DNA of 5,313 bases from Bryobacterales bacterium (GCA_903970295.1 CAJCHQ010000429.1:1-5313); one strand, 5' to 3'. Counted from the stretch's first letter, positions 1 through 5,313 are shown. The notes: generated by a model from the sequence alone, not told the origin. Numbers and translations are program-made.

Positions 1-1215
1 TGCATCGCCAAAGCAGTAAGAACATTCGGCTTCGGTTGCGTTTCGGTCGTCCTGGCACTCTTTTTGCTCAGCCGCGAATTTTCGGCGCTTGAAGTCGGTG
101 CTATTTTGACAGCAACATTGATAGAAGACGCTATGCTCACGACACTTATTTCACTGTTTGCTGCCCGAATTGGCTATCGACGCATTCTATTATTTTCCAG
201 CGCTGCCATTTTTGCCAGCGGTATCGCTATCGCTCTGGTAACGGCGAAGCCAATTTTGTTCATCGCTTGCATAGTAGGCATCATCAGTCCGTCTGGTTTC
301 GAAGGAGGTCCTTTCGCTGCAATCGAACAAGCATTGCTCGCTAAAGCGGTGCCACCTGAGAATTTGACCGCGGCGCTTTCTTACTATAATTTAGCGGGCT
401 TTGGCGGAGCCGCACTGGGTGCCTTTGCTGCAGGGGTATGCGTACAATTTTTTGGCCCGACTCACTGCCAGATCGCTTACCAAGCAATTTTCTACCTGTA
501 TGCCATGTCGGGTATTGTGCTCGCAGCCCTATATTTTTGCCTTAAAATTGCTCCCGCGGTACAGCCAGCTGCAGTGGATAAAACGGCGGAAAAAGCCAAA
601 GCAATGACGATGACCACTCGCTCAAATATAGCGAAATTAGCCAGTTTGCAAAGTCTCGACGCATTCGGGGGTGGATTCGTGATTCAATCCCTGATCACGC
701 TGTGGTTCTACGAGCGATACCACGTGGGTGCCGAGTTTATTGGACCGGTGCTGGCTGCCTGCAACATAATTGCGGCACTGTCTTTATTCGGAGCTCCCTA
801 CCTGAGCAAACGCATTGGACTACTGCGCACAATGGTTTTCACGCATCTGCCATGCAGCCTCACGCTATGTCTATTTCCGTTGTTACCGTCGGCACCACTA
901 GCGGGTCTTTTACTAATTGCCCGCAGTTTCTTTTCGTCTATGGATATTCCTGTTCGCCAGGCTTACACCATGCTGATTGTAGAAGAAGAGAGCCGCGTCA
1001 GCGCCTCGGCGATGATCACAGCAGCACGCGCTGTCGCCCAGGCGACTGGACCGGTGTTTTCCGCGGTTGCCGCAACGAACATATTTACAGGCGCACCGTT
1101 TTTTGTTGCCGGAATTTGCAAGAGCGTTTACGACGTGGCACTTTTTGCTTGCTTTCGCAAAGCCGCAGTTGCTGGAGAAGGCGAACAACCGAAACGTTTA
1201 GCTATCGCGCAGTAG
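1..1215 (+). CDS. MFS transporter, 5'-partial
   Basis: Inner-membrane secondary transporter of the major facilitator superfamily; the substrate cannot be read from sequence, and drug or small-metabolite efflux is only a guess. The frame is open from the first base and gives 404 residues before TAG. The usual MFS length is about 400, so only the first few residues are missing. An in-frame TTG at 64 lies inside the first membrane helix (residues 8-24) and is not the start. About 12 hydrophobic segments are visible. The loop after helix 2 has RIGYRR (residues 56-61), a form of the MFS motif A, echoed by YLSKRIG in the second half (268-273 region). Helix 4 holds SPSGFEGGPF followed by AIEQA, and MDIPVRQAY (from about 314) matches a motif common in this MFS subgroup. 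A charged central loop spans about 182-209. Its 3' end converges with the next gene. Family call is firm; substrate is unknown. Confidence 0.93.
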   Translation, partial: CIAKAVRTFGFGCVSVVLALFLLSREFSALEVGAILTATLIEDAMLTTLISLFAARIGYRRILLFSSAAIFASGIAIALVTAKPILFIACIVGIISPSGFEGGPFAAIEQALLAKAVPPENLTAALSYYNLAGFGGAALGAFAAGVCVQFFGPTHCQIAYQAIFYLYAMSGIVLAALYFCLKIAPAVQPAAVDKTAEKAKAMTMTTRSNIAKLASLQSLDAFGGGFVIQSLITLWFYERYHVGAEFIGPVLAACNIIAALSLFGAPYLSKRIGLLRTMVFTHLPCSLTLCLFPLLPSAPLAGLLLIARSFFSSMDIPVRQAYTMLIVEEESRVSASAMITAARAVAQATGPVFSAVAATNIFTGAPFFVAGICKSVYDVALFACFRKAAVAGEGEQPKRLAIAQ

Positions 1216-1268
1216 CAGTTACGCCTAGAGCAGTGCACGGCGGTCGCATGGCACGCCTGAGAACTGGT
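1216..1268. other. Convergent intergenic gap, no clear terminator
   Basis: This 53-nt gap separates the stop codons of two convergent genes, where a bidirectional terminator would be expected. I see only weak pairing: CAGTT (1216-1220) with AACTG (1262-1266), and GTGC (1233-1236) with GCAC (1251-1254), without a U-tract. ACGCCT occurs twice as a direct repeat (1221 and 1253). None of this makes a standard intrinsic terminator. Confidence 0.4.
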
Positions 1269-2012
1269 TTATGCTTGCGGTAATTGTTCAGTCACCAATT
1301 CACCATTAGGACCAGGCTTCGTAACAAAGACTTTCCCAGTCTTCTTATCGGTTGTGATTCGCTGTTTGAATTCACCACCGGGCCCCCACTGTGAACTGAC
1401 ATGCGTGTCGGGTGTATCGCTCACCTGAGTAGTTGAGCCGTCCGCCGCTGCATCGATCCGTATGTTTCCCCCCGGACCCCTTTGATTAGAAGTGAAACTT
1501 CCGTCTGGGCGGACAGTAACGTTTGATGAGATTCCATCTGCAAATGATGAATATTCTTTTGTCCCGTCGGGACGCGTTATCACTCTATTATCATCGTCTG
1601 CTTTATACACGCTGCCATCTGGAAGAGTCCGTATGACAGCTTTTGGATTATGATCTATTTCATTTTCGATTGCATCCAAAGCTGGTTGACGCAAGATAGG
1701 TGCTTCAGGCACTTGCTCCTGTCGTTCGGTACTCTCGATGCGATTCAGATTCGGCGCATCAAATGTCAGACTCCCGTCTTGCGCGATGGTCACCGGTGCA
1801 AATGATTTCGGCAGCTCATTGACGCTGCTGGCGCCCGCATTGCGAATCAGGTCAAGAGAAGTATCAGAGCCGAAACTGCTGGAACTCAGGTTAGTAGATG
1901 CGTGAGCGACTTCGTTACCTCCTAGCGGAGGGTGATCAGATGGTGCCTGCGGCAAATGATCAACAGCGAGTTTAGGTGAATATTCAATACCGGCTGATTT
2001 TTCCAAGGTCAT
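1269..2012 (-). CDS. Hypothetical protein with PDG/PGG repeats
   Basis: Unrecognised 247-residue protein. The N-terminal half (residues 1-120) is polar, rich in Ser, Pro, Asn and Asp, and looks disordered. The C-terminal half carries repeated turn-like units with a Gly-Asp or Gly-Gly core: QDGS (78), PDGS (131), RPDGT (148), RPDGS (168), ADGS (190), GPGG (179 and 210) and GPNG (234). Each is usually followed by alternating Val/Ile/Thr/Tyr residues, as in short beta-hairpin repeats. No cysteines, no catalytic motif and no transmembrane helix are seen. The ATG at 2012 is chosen because AGGGAG (2018-2023) lies 5 nt upstream. An in-frame TTG at 2084 would add 24 residues containing a short hydrophobic stretch (FLPIWAVFAQGVA) that could act as a secretion signal, but it lacks a ribosome site. 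A surface or secreted structural role is possible; the function is unknown. Confidence 0.75.
   Translation of the reverse strand: MTLEKSAGIEYSPKLAVDHLPQAPSDHPPLGGNEVAHASTNLSSSSFGSDTSLDLIRNAGASSVNELPKSFAPVTIAQDGSLTFDAPNLNRIESTERQEQVPEAPILRQPALDAIENEIDHNPKAVIRTLPDGSVYKADDDNRVITRPDGTKEYSSFADGISSNVTVRPDGSFTSNQRGPGGNIRIDAAADGSTTQVSDTPDTHVSSQWGPGGEFKQRITTDKKTGKVFVTKPGPNGELVTEQLPQA
1290..1622 (-). repeat. Degenerate PDG/PGG protein repeat region
   Basis: This stretch encodes residues 131-241 of the repeat protein. Seven units with a P-D-G, A-D-G, P-G-G or P-N-G core start near residues 131, 148, 168, 179, 190, 210 and 234, so spacing is about 10 or 20 residues. The repeat shows in the protein rather than as DNA identity, which implies old, diverged duplications. 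Confidence 0.6.
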
Positions 2013-2017
2013 AGCGA

Positions 2018-2023
2018 CTCCCT
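2018..2023 (-). promoter_or_regulatory. Ribosome binding site AGGGAG
   Basis: AGGGAG on the minus strand lies 5 nt before the ATG at 2012. It favours that start over the upstream in-frame TTG at 2084, which has no purine-rich element before it. Confidence 0.65.
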
Positions 2024-2039
2024 GGGCAAAAACTGCCCA
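2023..2039 (-). promoter_or_regulatory. TGGGCA/TGCCCA hairpin next to ribosome site
   Basis: Perfect 6-bp inverted repeat TGGGCA-N5-TGCCCA. In the minus-strand transcript it forms a small hairpin touching the AGGGAG ribosome site of the repeat-protein gene. A further TGGGCAA copy lies at 2078-2084. It could be an operator or a translation-modulating hairpin. There is no U-tract after it, so it is not an intrinsic terminator. The role is inferred from position only. Confidence 0.4.
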
Positions 2040-2149
2040 AATTGGTAGAAAGTTAGTAAGTGGGGAATTTCTTGTTTTGGGCAATTAGCGCCCGATTGCA
2101 ATCTAACAAGAGATTGTCGAATAACCGTGCATTGCCTGAGCTAGGTCAC

Positions 2150-2161
2150 ACACGATCGTGT
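2150..2161. promoter_or_regulatory. Perfect 12-bp palindrome ACACGATCGTGT
   Basis: ACACGATCGTGT is its own reverse complement. GATCG within it (2154-2158) also pairs with CGATC at 2165-2169. It lies in the 2085-2264 intergenic stretch, 10 nt before a possible small plus-strand ORF. The symmetry fits a binding site for a dimeric regulator, but no regulator gene or second copy is visible in the window. Confidence 0.3.
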
Positions 2162-2171
2162 TATCGATCTG

Positions 2172-2333
2172 ATGGACTATTCACCGTTTGAAGACTGCTT
2201 CAATCAGTTGGCACAAAGCGCGGGAGAAGCGCCGCGGATTATCTACGAGGGCAGTCGAGTATGGCTACTTCAGGGTGGTCTCGAATACGGCCTGAGTTTT
2301 GCTACAAATATCGCACTTAAGATCGCTTTCTAG
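2172..2333 (+). CDS. Possible small ORF, 53 residues
   Basis: An ATG-started ORF of 53 codons ending in TAG, starting MDYSPFEDCFNQLAQ and continuing with mixed, natural-looking composition, including YEGSRVWLLQGGLEYGL. It fills most of the 2085-2264 gap and overlaps the 3' end of the minus-strand orphan gene by 69 nt, tail over head. No Shine-Dalgarno lies before the ATG. The opposite strand after that gene's stop is also open for some 27 codons (PYSTALVDNPRR...), so the coding look of one strand may be a shadow of an older gene on the other. It could be a small real protein, a remnant, or chance. Confidence 0.22.
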   Translation: MDYSPFEDCFNQLAQSAGEAPRIIYEGSRVWLLQGGLEYGLSFATNIALKIAF

Positions 2334-2786
2334 ATTTGAGTCACCCCTGACAAACGAATACGTAGAATGAACATCTGTTGTACCCATTTCATTGATGGTG
2401 AACAAGCTGGACAGCAAGACTTCGACCTCGGGAATTGTGGTCGAGCTGCCTGCAGGTGTAAGCAAAAGTATCGCTTCGTAGCCATTTTCAACTTCGTTTC
2501 GCACTTGCCACCTTGCTTCGGCATATCGATCAATGTCGATCGAAGCCGCCACAAGGGCTTTTCTGTGCAACTTATGAGCGACCTCGGTTTTTAGTGTCAA
2601 GGTGAGTGAAAATTTTTCAGAAGCTAGCCCGGACAGTGCAGGAATGTCAGACGTTTTAGCAACACTAGCATTTGATTCAACTGCCGGGGGCGGTCCGTGC
2701 GAGCTTAACTCTTCGATTCTCTGCACCTCGCGTTCATTCAACTGCTTGTTCACATTATCACCTTTTTCCTTTGCATATAAATTCAT
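2265..2786 (-). CDS. Hypothetical orphan protein
   Basis: Unrecognised, 173 residues, no signal peptide or membrane segment. Residues 1-50 are polar and probably flexible, with a charged stretch (KQLNEREVQRIEEL). Residues about 58-150 look folded, with mixed helix and strand: FSLTLTLKTEVAHKL, a helical SIDIDRYAEARWQVRNEVENGY, a hydrophobic EAILLLTP strand and VEVLLSSLF. A single CxxC (C158, C161; KCDICSK) sits near the end; one pair alone does not make a zinc finger but could bind metal in a dimer. The ATG at 2786 has AGGGAGAG (2800-2807) 13 nt upstream, rather far. A GTG at 2753, preceded by AAAGG, is an alternative start giving 162 residues. It does not appear to be in an operon with its neighbours, lying 216 nt from the remnant upstream and 252 nt from the repeat protein's ATG downstream. 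Confidence 0.6.
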   Translation of the reverse strand: MNLYAKEKGDNVNKQLNEREVQRIEELSSHGPPPAVESNASVAKTSDIPALSGLASEKFSLTLTLKTEVAHKLHRKALVAASIDIDRYAEARWQVRNEVENGYEAILLLTPAGSSTTIPEVEVLLSSLFTINEMGTTDVHSTYSFVRGDSNLESDLKCDICSKTQAVFETTLK

Positions 2787-3002
2787 GAGCCATCACCAGC
2801 TCTCCCTCACACAAAGGGCTAGATGAAGCCAACTCAGATTAATTCGACTGCCTGAAAAAATATAAGTTCCCACTTGCAGGAGGGACTGAAGCAGGCTGTG
2901 AAGAAAATCTACTTGATCCTTGCTTTCAAGAACTCAATTTTCAGAGGGTGTCAGAGTGCTCGCCCGCGTATAATGACACCGCATATGGTGCACTTGTTCG
3001 TT
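2787..3002. other. Intergenic stretch, no gene seen
   Basis: I see no convincing reading frame here on either strand; the plus-strand ORF starting at 2948 is antisense to the remnant and has the Arg/Ser-rich composition of a shadow. It should hold the promoter of the minus-strand orphan gene. A minus-strand TATATT at 2859-2864 could be a -10 box, but I find no good -35 at 17 nt. On the plus strand TATAAT (2969-2974) matches a -10 consensus but lacks a -35 and a gene behind it. Confidence 0.4.
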
Positions 3003-3358
3003 CTAATGCTTTGCGCCGTGCGCGGATACGACATCCGCAACGGGTAAGATTTCCTGGGTCTTGGGATCGGACAGCCACCCGTTGTAGGAGTAGTAGACTA
3101 CGGGTCCCCACCGAGTGCTTGAGGACAAGCTGACGAAGTTGTCGAGCGTCTCCTGTACGCCTTGATTGAACGTCTGCGACTGATGCGATAGCTGCTTATA
3201 ATTGGTTCTGCTGCCTCATATCGGCTATCCGCTACATAGATTTCTGCCCGGGTTTGTTGCATAAACCACCAATCGTGAAGCCGTCGATCCCGGGTCCCGA
3301 CATTTTTTGGGGAGAATCCCTTTAAAGCTGTTTGACATCCAACTACAACTGGACTGGC
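3003..3358 (-). pseudogene. Frameshifted gene remnant, unrecognised family
   Basis: Two adjoining minus-strand frames together read like one real protein. The upstream part (3358 to about 3203, same frame as the methyltransferase) gives GFSPKNVGTRDRRLHDWWF and then MQQTRAEIYVADSRYEAAEP. After that its frame degrades into Arg/Ser-rich noise and stops at 3098-3100. Shifted by -1, from about 3203 to the TAG at 3003-3005, it continues NYKQLSHQSQTFNQGVQETL, then DNFVSLSSSTRWGPVVYYSY and NGWLSDPKTQEILPVADVV. About 120 residues result in total. A single-base deletion near 3200-3205 would explain the switch. No start codon with a ribosome site is present, so the 5' part appears lost; ATG at 3262 lies inside the protein-like part. 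I do not recognise the family. A sequencing error or a recoding site is a less likely alternative; no slippery heptamer is evident. Confidence 0.6.
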
Positions 3359-4237
3359 TCAGACTGTCAGCGGAACCTTCCGTCCTAAATAAGCGAACAT
3401 TGTAATGCTATAGAAGTACTCGTTCGTGGAAGCTAGACTCTCTATGTTGTTGAGAAAAGACTGATATTCCAGAGCGTCTATCAGTCCGACTTTGACCAAA
3501 TGTGCAAAGTCCTGAATCCGTGCGTGTCCATAGTAAGGTGATTCGTACTTCGTGTTATTCAAAACATATGCTGACATTCTTCCGTCGAAGAAACCGGTGG
3601 TATGCACGGCAGACCATAGCCTTCGACCCATCCAGCCGTCTGAGTGTCTCATCCACGGCTGCTGCCAGTCTGCAAATGAGTGCACTATCTTGCGGATCAA
3701 TGATTTATCGGAACCATTTATTACTTGCGAATCCCAATCGAAATGCGCGCAAAGAAACTGTCCATCTTGTTTTAAGACCCTATGAATTTCTTGTAGGAAC
3801 CTGGCCTTTTCAGGAATACATTCGAGAACATTATTCGAGAAGACTACATCAAATTGTTCGTCGGGAAACTGCAATGCTGAGGTGATATCGCTTACAGAGA
3901 AAGAAAATCTTTCGGTCTTTTTAGCGTCTGACAATGCTTGCTCGATGGACTGAGTGGATGAATCCAAGCCTACGAGCAGTACATGCGGATTAGTCAATTT
4001 GCTGATCTCATAAAGATCATAACCAGTGCCACAACCCAAATCCAGGACGCGTTTTATGTTGGACCAGTTGACCAGAGAATACAAAAATTTTCTCATGACT
4101 GCAGTGTCTGGGCCGATCATTAGACTACTCCTAACGGGCTGAACGGAATCGCTATTCTTGGCTTGAACATCCGCCGCCAAGAAATATTCCGTGTCCGCAA
4201 TACGCAATATCGAAATATTTCGGTACTGGAGCCGCAT
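3359..4237 (-). CDS. Class I SAM-dependent methyltransferase
   Basis: Cytoplasmic methyltransferase that uses S-adenosylmethionine; the acceptor is unknown. With the long start it has 292 residues. Motif I is VLDLGCGTG (64-72). The acidic residue ending strand 2 is D92 (VGLDSS), and D117 (VSDITSA) probably contacts the adenine. FDVVFSNNVLECIP (129-142) is motif IV/post-motif, and HRVLKQDGQFL (152-162) is the next conserved strand. The C-terminal part (GWMGRRLW, TGFFDG, YFYSITMFAYLGR) is a separate cap that may define the substrate. It lies 17 nt behind the peroxiredoxin-like gene and is probably co-transcribed. The ATG at 4237 has no ribosome site, whereas the internal ATG at 4120 (M40) has AGGAG 7 nt upstream and would leave 253 residues with motif I intact; the true start is open. 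The stop is TGA at 3359-3361, after which the same frame stays open for 86 codons. Confidence 0.88.
   Translation of the reverse strand: MRLQYRNISILRIADTEYFLAADVQAKNSDSVQPVRSSLMIGPDTAVMRKFLYSLVNWSNIKRVLDLGCGTGYDLYEISKLTNPHVLLVGLDSSTQSIEQALSDAKKTERFSFSVSDITSALQFPDEQFDVVFSNNVLECIPEKARFLQEIHRVLKQDGQFLCAHFDWDSQVINGSDKSLIRKIVHSFADWQQPWMRHSDGWMGRRLWSAVHTTGFFDGRMSAYVLNNTKYESPYYGHARIQDFAHLVKVGLIDALEYQSFLNNIESLASTNEYFYSITMFAYLGRKVPLTV
4128..4132 (-). promoter_or_regulatory. Ribosome-site-like AGGAG, alternative start
   Basis: AGGAG on the minus strand, 7 nt before the in-frame ATG at 4120 (M40 of the long methyltransferase form). The spacing and sequence are canonical, while the ATG at 4237 has nothing comparable. 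This makes the shorter product, starting MIGPDTAVMRKF, a serious candidate. Confidence 0.45.
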
Positions 4238-4254
4238 CGTTCATTATGCGGAAA

Positions 4255-4827
4255 CTAATACTTAGGCTCCATCCCGGCTTTCCATTTGATGTTGCAGCCA
4301 ACACTCGGCTTCTGATCAGCATCAATTTCTTGCCCACCCTGCAGAGCATCGAGTGCTTTTCGCAAATCACTGCCCGTGACCGGTTCGTTATTACCCGGGC
4401 GTGAATTATCCAACTGACCTCGATAAACCAGCTTGTGCCCGCTATCGAAGAGGAAGAAATCCGGCGTGCACGCAGCCGTATACAACTTAGCCACTGCCTG
4501 TGTTTCATCATGCAACAACGGAAATTGGGCAGCGATCTCTTCGACGAACTTTTTCAAATTCTCCGGCGAATCATCAGGATAGTTGTCCGCATCATTACTC
4601 GATATAGCAATCACGGCGAACCCCTTCTTCTGATACTCATTGCCTAGCAACGCAATTTCTTGCTTGATGTGCTGGACATACGGGCAATGTTTGCAAATGA
4701 ACATGACCAGCAGCTTCTTGCCTTCGAAGGACTCGAGATTCACTGTCTTCCCAGTGACAACGTCCGGCAAAGAAAACAGAGGAGCCTTGGTTCCCAGAGG
4801 CAACATTGTCGAATAAGTTAAGACCAT
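4255..4827 (-). CDS. Peroxiredoxin-like thioredoxin-fold protein
   Basis: 190-residue thioredoxin-fold protein of the AhpC/TSA-related, PRX-like type, probably a cytoplasmic thiol oxidoreductase; the partner and substrate are unknown. There is no signal peptide. In order: an AhpC-like N-terminus (LGTKAPLFSLPDVVTGKTV, 11-29), the active-site strand with C45-K-H-C48-P-Y (FICKHCPYV), a VIAISSND strand with YPDDSPEN (72-90), DETQAVAKLY (107-116), AACTPDFFLFD (118-128) with C120 and the cis-Pro P122, LVYRGQLDNSRPG (133-145), and the family's C-terminal PSVGCNIKWK (174-183) with C178. All hallmark blocks are intact and the length is typical. ATG at 4827 is preceded by AGGAG at a 10-nt distance, overlapping the stop codon of the macro-like gene. 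Translational coupling is likely. Unlike classical peroxiredoxins it keeps a CxxC pair, so it may act as a disulfide reductase rather than a peroxidase. Confidence 0.92.
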   Translation of the reverse strand: MVLTYSTMLPLGTKAPLFSLPDVVTGKTVNLESFEGKKLLVMFICKHCPYVQHIKQEIALLGNEYQKKGFAVIAISSNDADNYPDDSPENLKKFVEEIAAQFPLLHDETQAVAKLYTAACTPDFFLFDSGHKLVYRGQLDNSRPGNNEPVTGSDLRKALDALQGGQEIDADQKPSVGCNIKWKAGMEPKY

Positions 4828-4837
4828 AATTTCACTT

Positions 4838-4842
4838 CTCCT
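4838..4842 (-). promoter_or_regulatory. Ribosome site overlapping upstream stop codon
   Basis: AGGAG on the minus strand shares its first two bases with the TAG stop of the macro-like gene (4841-4843) and lies 10 nt before the ATG at 4827. The arrangement suggests ribosomes ending the first gene can start the second, so both proteins would be made together. Confidence 0.65.
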
Positions 4843-5313
4843 AAATATAACGGTTCTTCTTCAATTCGGTATCATGTGCGGTGGCAGCTTCCACCGTAGC
4901 AAAATTCGGTTCTTGCCCAAGTACAATCTGGCAGTAAGCTTCGTACATTTGAAACGCTGCCACAGCTGGTGCAGCTTTGCCGGCACCTGTACCCATGCCG
5001 ACCAAAGCAACTGACTCCACCTTCGTTTCACCCAGTTCTTCGCGTTCATGGCGCATGTGCGCAGCAATCGCTCGCAGCGCCGCTCTGGTTGCGAGATACG
5101 AATTGACAGTGGGCGAAGTCATGCGAATCGGCACCCGCATCGTCGGTGATACCACACACAGCAACGGCTTGTCCAACCCTGTCGTGATCACTTCAGCGCA
5201 GCCAACCGGCAACTCGCCCGCGTACTTATCTTGCAACAATTTGCGCACACGAGGTTCCAGCTGATTGTTGGTCTTTTTGTTCAGTTGCGACGATAGCCCG
5301 TCGTCAAGAATGC
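4841..5313 (-). CDS. Macro domain-like protein, 5'-partial
   Basis: C-terminal 156 residues of a protein of the macro-domain-like fold (Appr-1''-p-binding type), sometimes labelled a phage tail protein in databases by old transfer. The frame is open to the window's right edge, so the start lies outside; a GTG at 5248 is internal. The visible blocks match my memory of this group: DDGLSSQL near the edge, then RKLLQDKYAGELPVG, VVSPTMRVP followed by NSYLATRAALRAI, and the glycine-rich VALVGMGTGAGK loop expected to bind the phosphates of ADP-ribose or a similar nucleotide, then AFQMYEAY. The short tail TELKKNRYI is charged. It is the first gene of the three-gene minus-strand group visible here. 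The ligand and any enzymatic activity are not established by the sequence; its nucleotide link comes from the fold only. Confidence 0.82.
   Translation of the reverse strand, partial: ILDDGLSSQLNKKTNNQLEPRVRKLLQDKYAGELPVGCAEVITTGLDKPLLCVVSPTMRVPIRMTSPTVNSYLATRAALRAIAAHMRHEREELGETKVESVALVGMGTGAGKAAPAVAAFQMYEAYCQIVLGQEPNFATVEAATAHDTELKKNRYI

Noticed and set aside
301..309. Strong Shine-Dalgarno-like GAAGGAGGT inside the transporter gene
   Set aside because: No start codon follows at a workable distance and the bases simply encode EGG in a conserved membrane motif.
2216..2232. Possible minus-strand terminator after the orphan gene (GCGC-N7-GCGC then TTT)
   Set aside because: Only a 4-bp stem and three T residues; too weak to call.
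2367..2826. Two plus-strand ORFs (75 and 74 codons) opposite the orphan gene
   Set aside because: They lie antisense to a longer and better-composed minus-strand ORF, have cysteine/arginine-rich shadow composition and no ribosome site.
2969..2974. Plus-strand TATAAT as a promoter
   Set aside because: No -35 element at 16-18 nt and no plus-strand gene downstream.
2948..3133. Plus-strand ORF of 61 codons
   Set aside because: Arg/Ser-rich with no motif, and antisense to the protein-like remnant; the minus strand explains the openness better.
3247..3294. Two CCCGGG palindromes 42 nt apart
   Set aside because: Short 6-bp sites within the remnant's codons; no larger repeat joins them.
3302..3322. 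GGGA/TCCC hairpin with a T-run after the methyltransferase
   Set aside because: The stem is 4 bp and the T-run lies on the wrong side for minus-strand transcription; it also falls inside the protein-like remnant.

Overview
The window looks like an ordinary bacterial chromosome segment of mixed base composition, with tightly packed genes and Shine-Dalgarno-type ribosome sites. No rRNA, tRNA, CRISPR array, transposase or phage gene was seen. The lineage cannot be fixed from the sequence. The peroxiredoxin-like and macro-like genes occur in many environmental bacteria. The 'PDGS' repeat protein reminds me of proteins in cyanobacteria-related (Melainabacteria-type) genomes, but that is only an impression.

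Layout. (1) 1-1215, plus strand: an almost complete major facilitator transporter whose first few residues lie left of the window. (2) 1269-2012, minus strand, convergent with the transporter: an unrecognised protein with a Gly/Asp-rich repeat C-terminal half, preceded by a hairpin and repeated TGGGCA elements. (3) 2085-2264: a short intergenic stretch with a perfect 12-bp palindrome and a possible 53-codon ORF on the plus strand. (4) 2265-2786, minus strand: an orphan 173-residue protein. (5) 2787-3002: non-coding as far as I can see, but it carries a 19-nt stretch that I recall from pUC/pBR322-type plasmids. (6) 3003-3358, minus strand: a clearly protein-like sequence split over two reading frames, best read as a frameshifted gene remnant. 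It has no long ORF of its own and simple ORF calling misses it. (7) 3359-5313, minus strand: a compact three-gene group read right to left: a macro-domain-like protein (its 5' end is outside the window), a peroxiredoxin-like thioredoxin-fold protein, and a class I SAM-dependent methyltransferase. The gaps are 13 and 17 nt.

The last three genes are probably one transcription unit. The Shine-Dalgarno of the peroxiredoxin-like gene overlaps the stop codon of the macro-like gene. A joint role in handling a reactive or modified metabolite is conceivable but not shown. The most notable observations are the hidden frameshifted remnant, which continues in the methyltransferase's own frame after its TGA stop, and the repeat protein. 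I found no convincing new multi-gene system; most genes here belong to known broad families.
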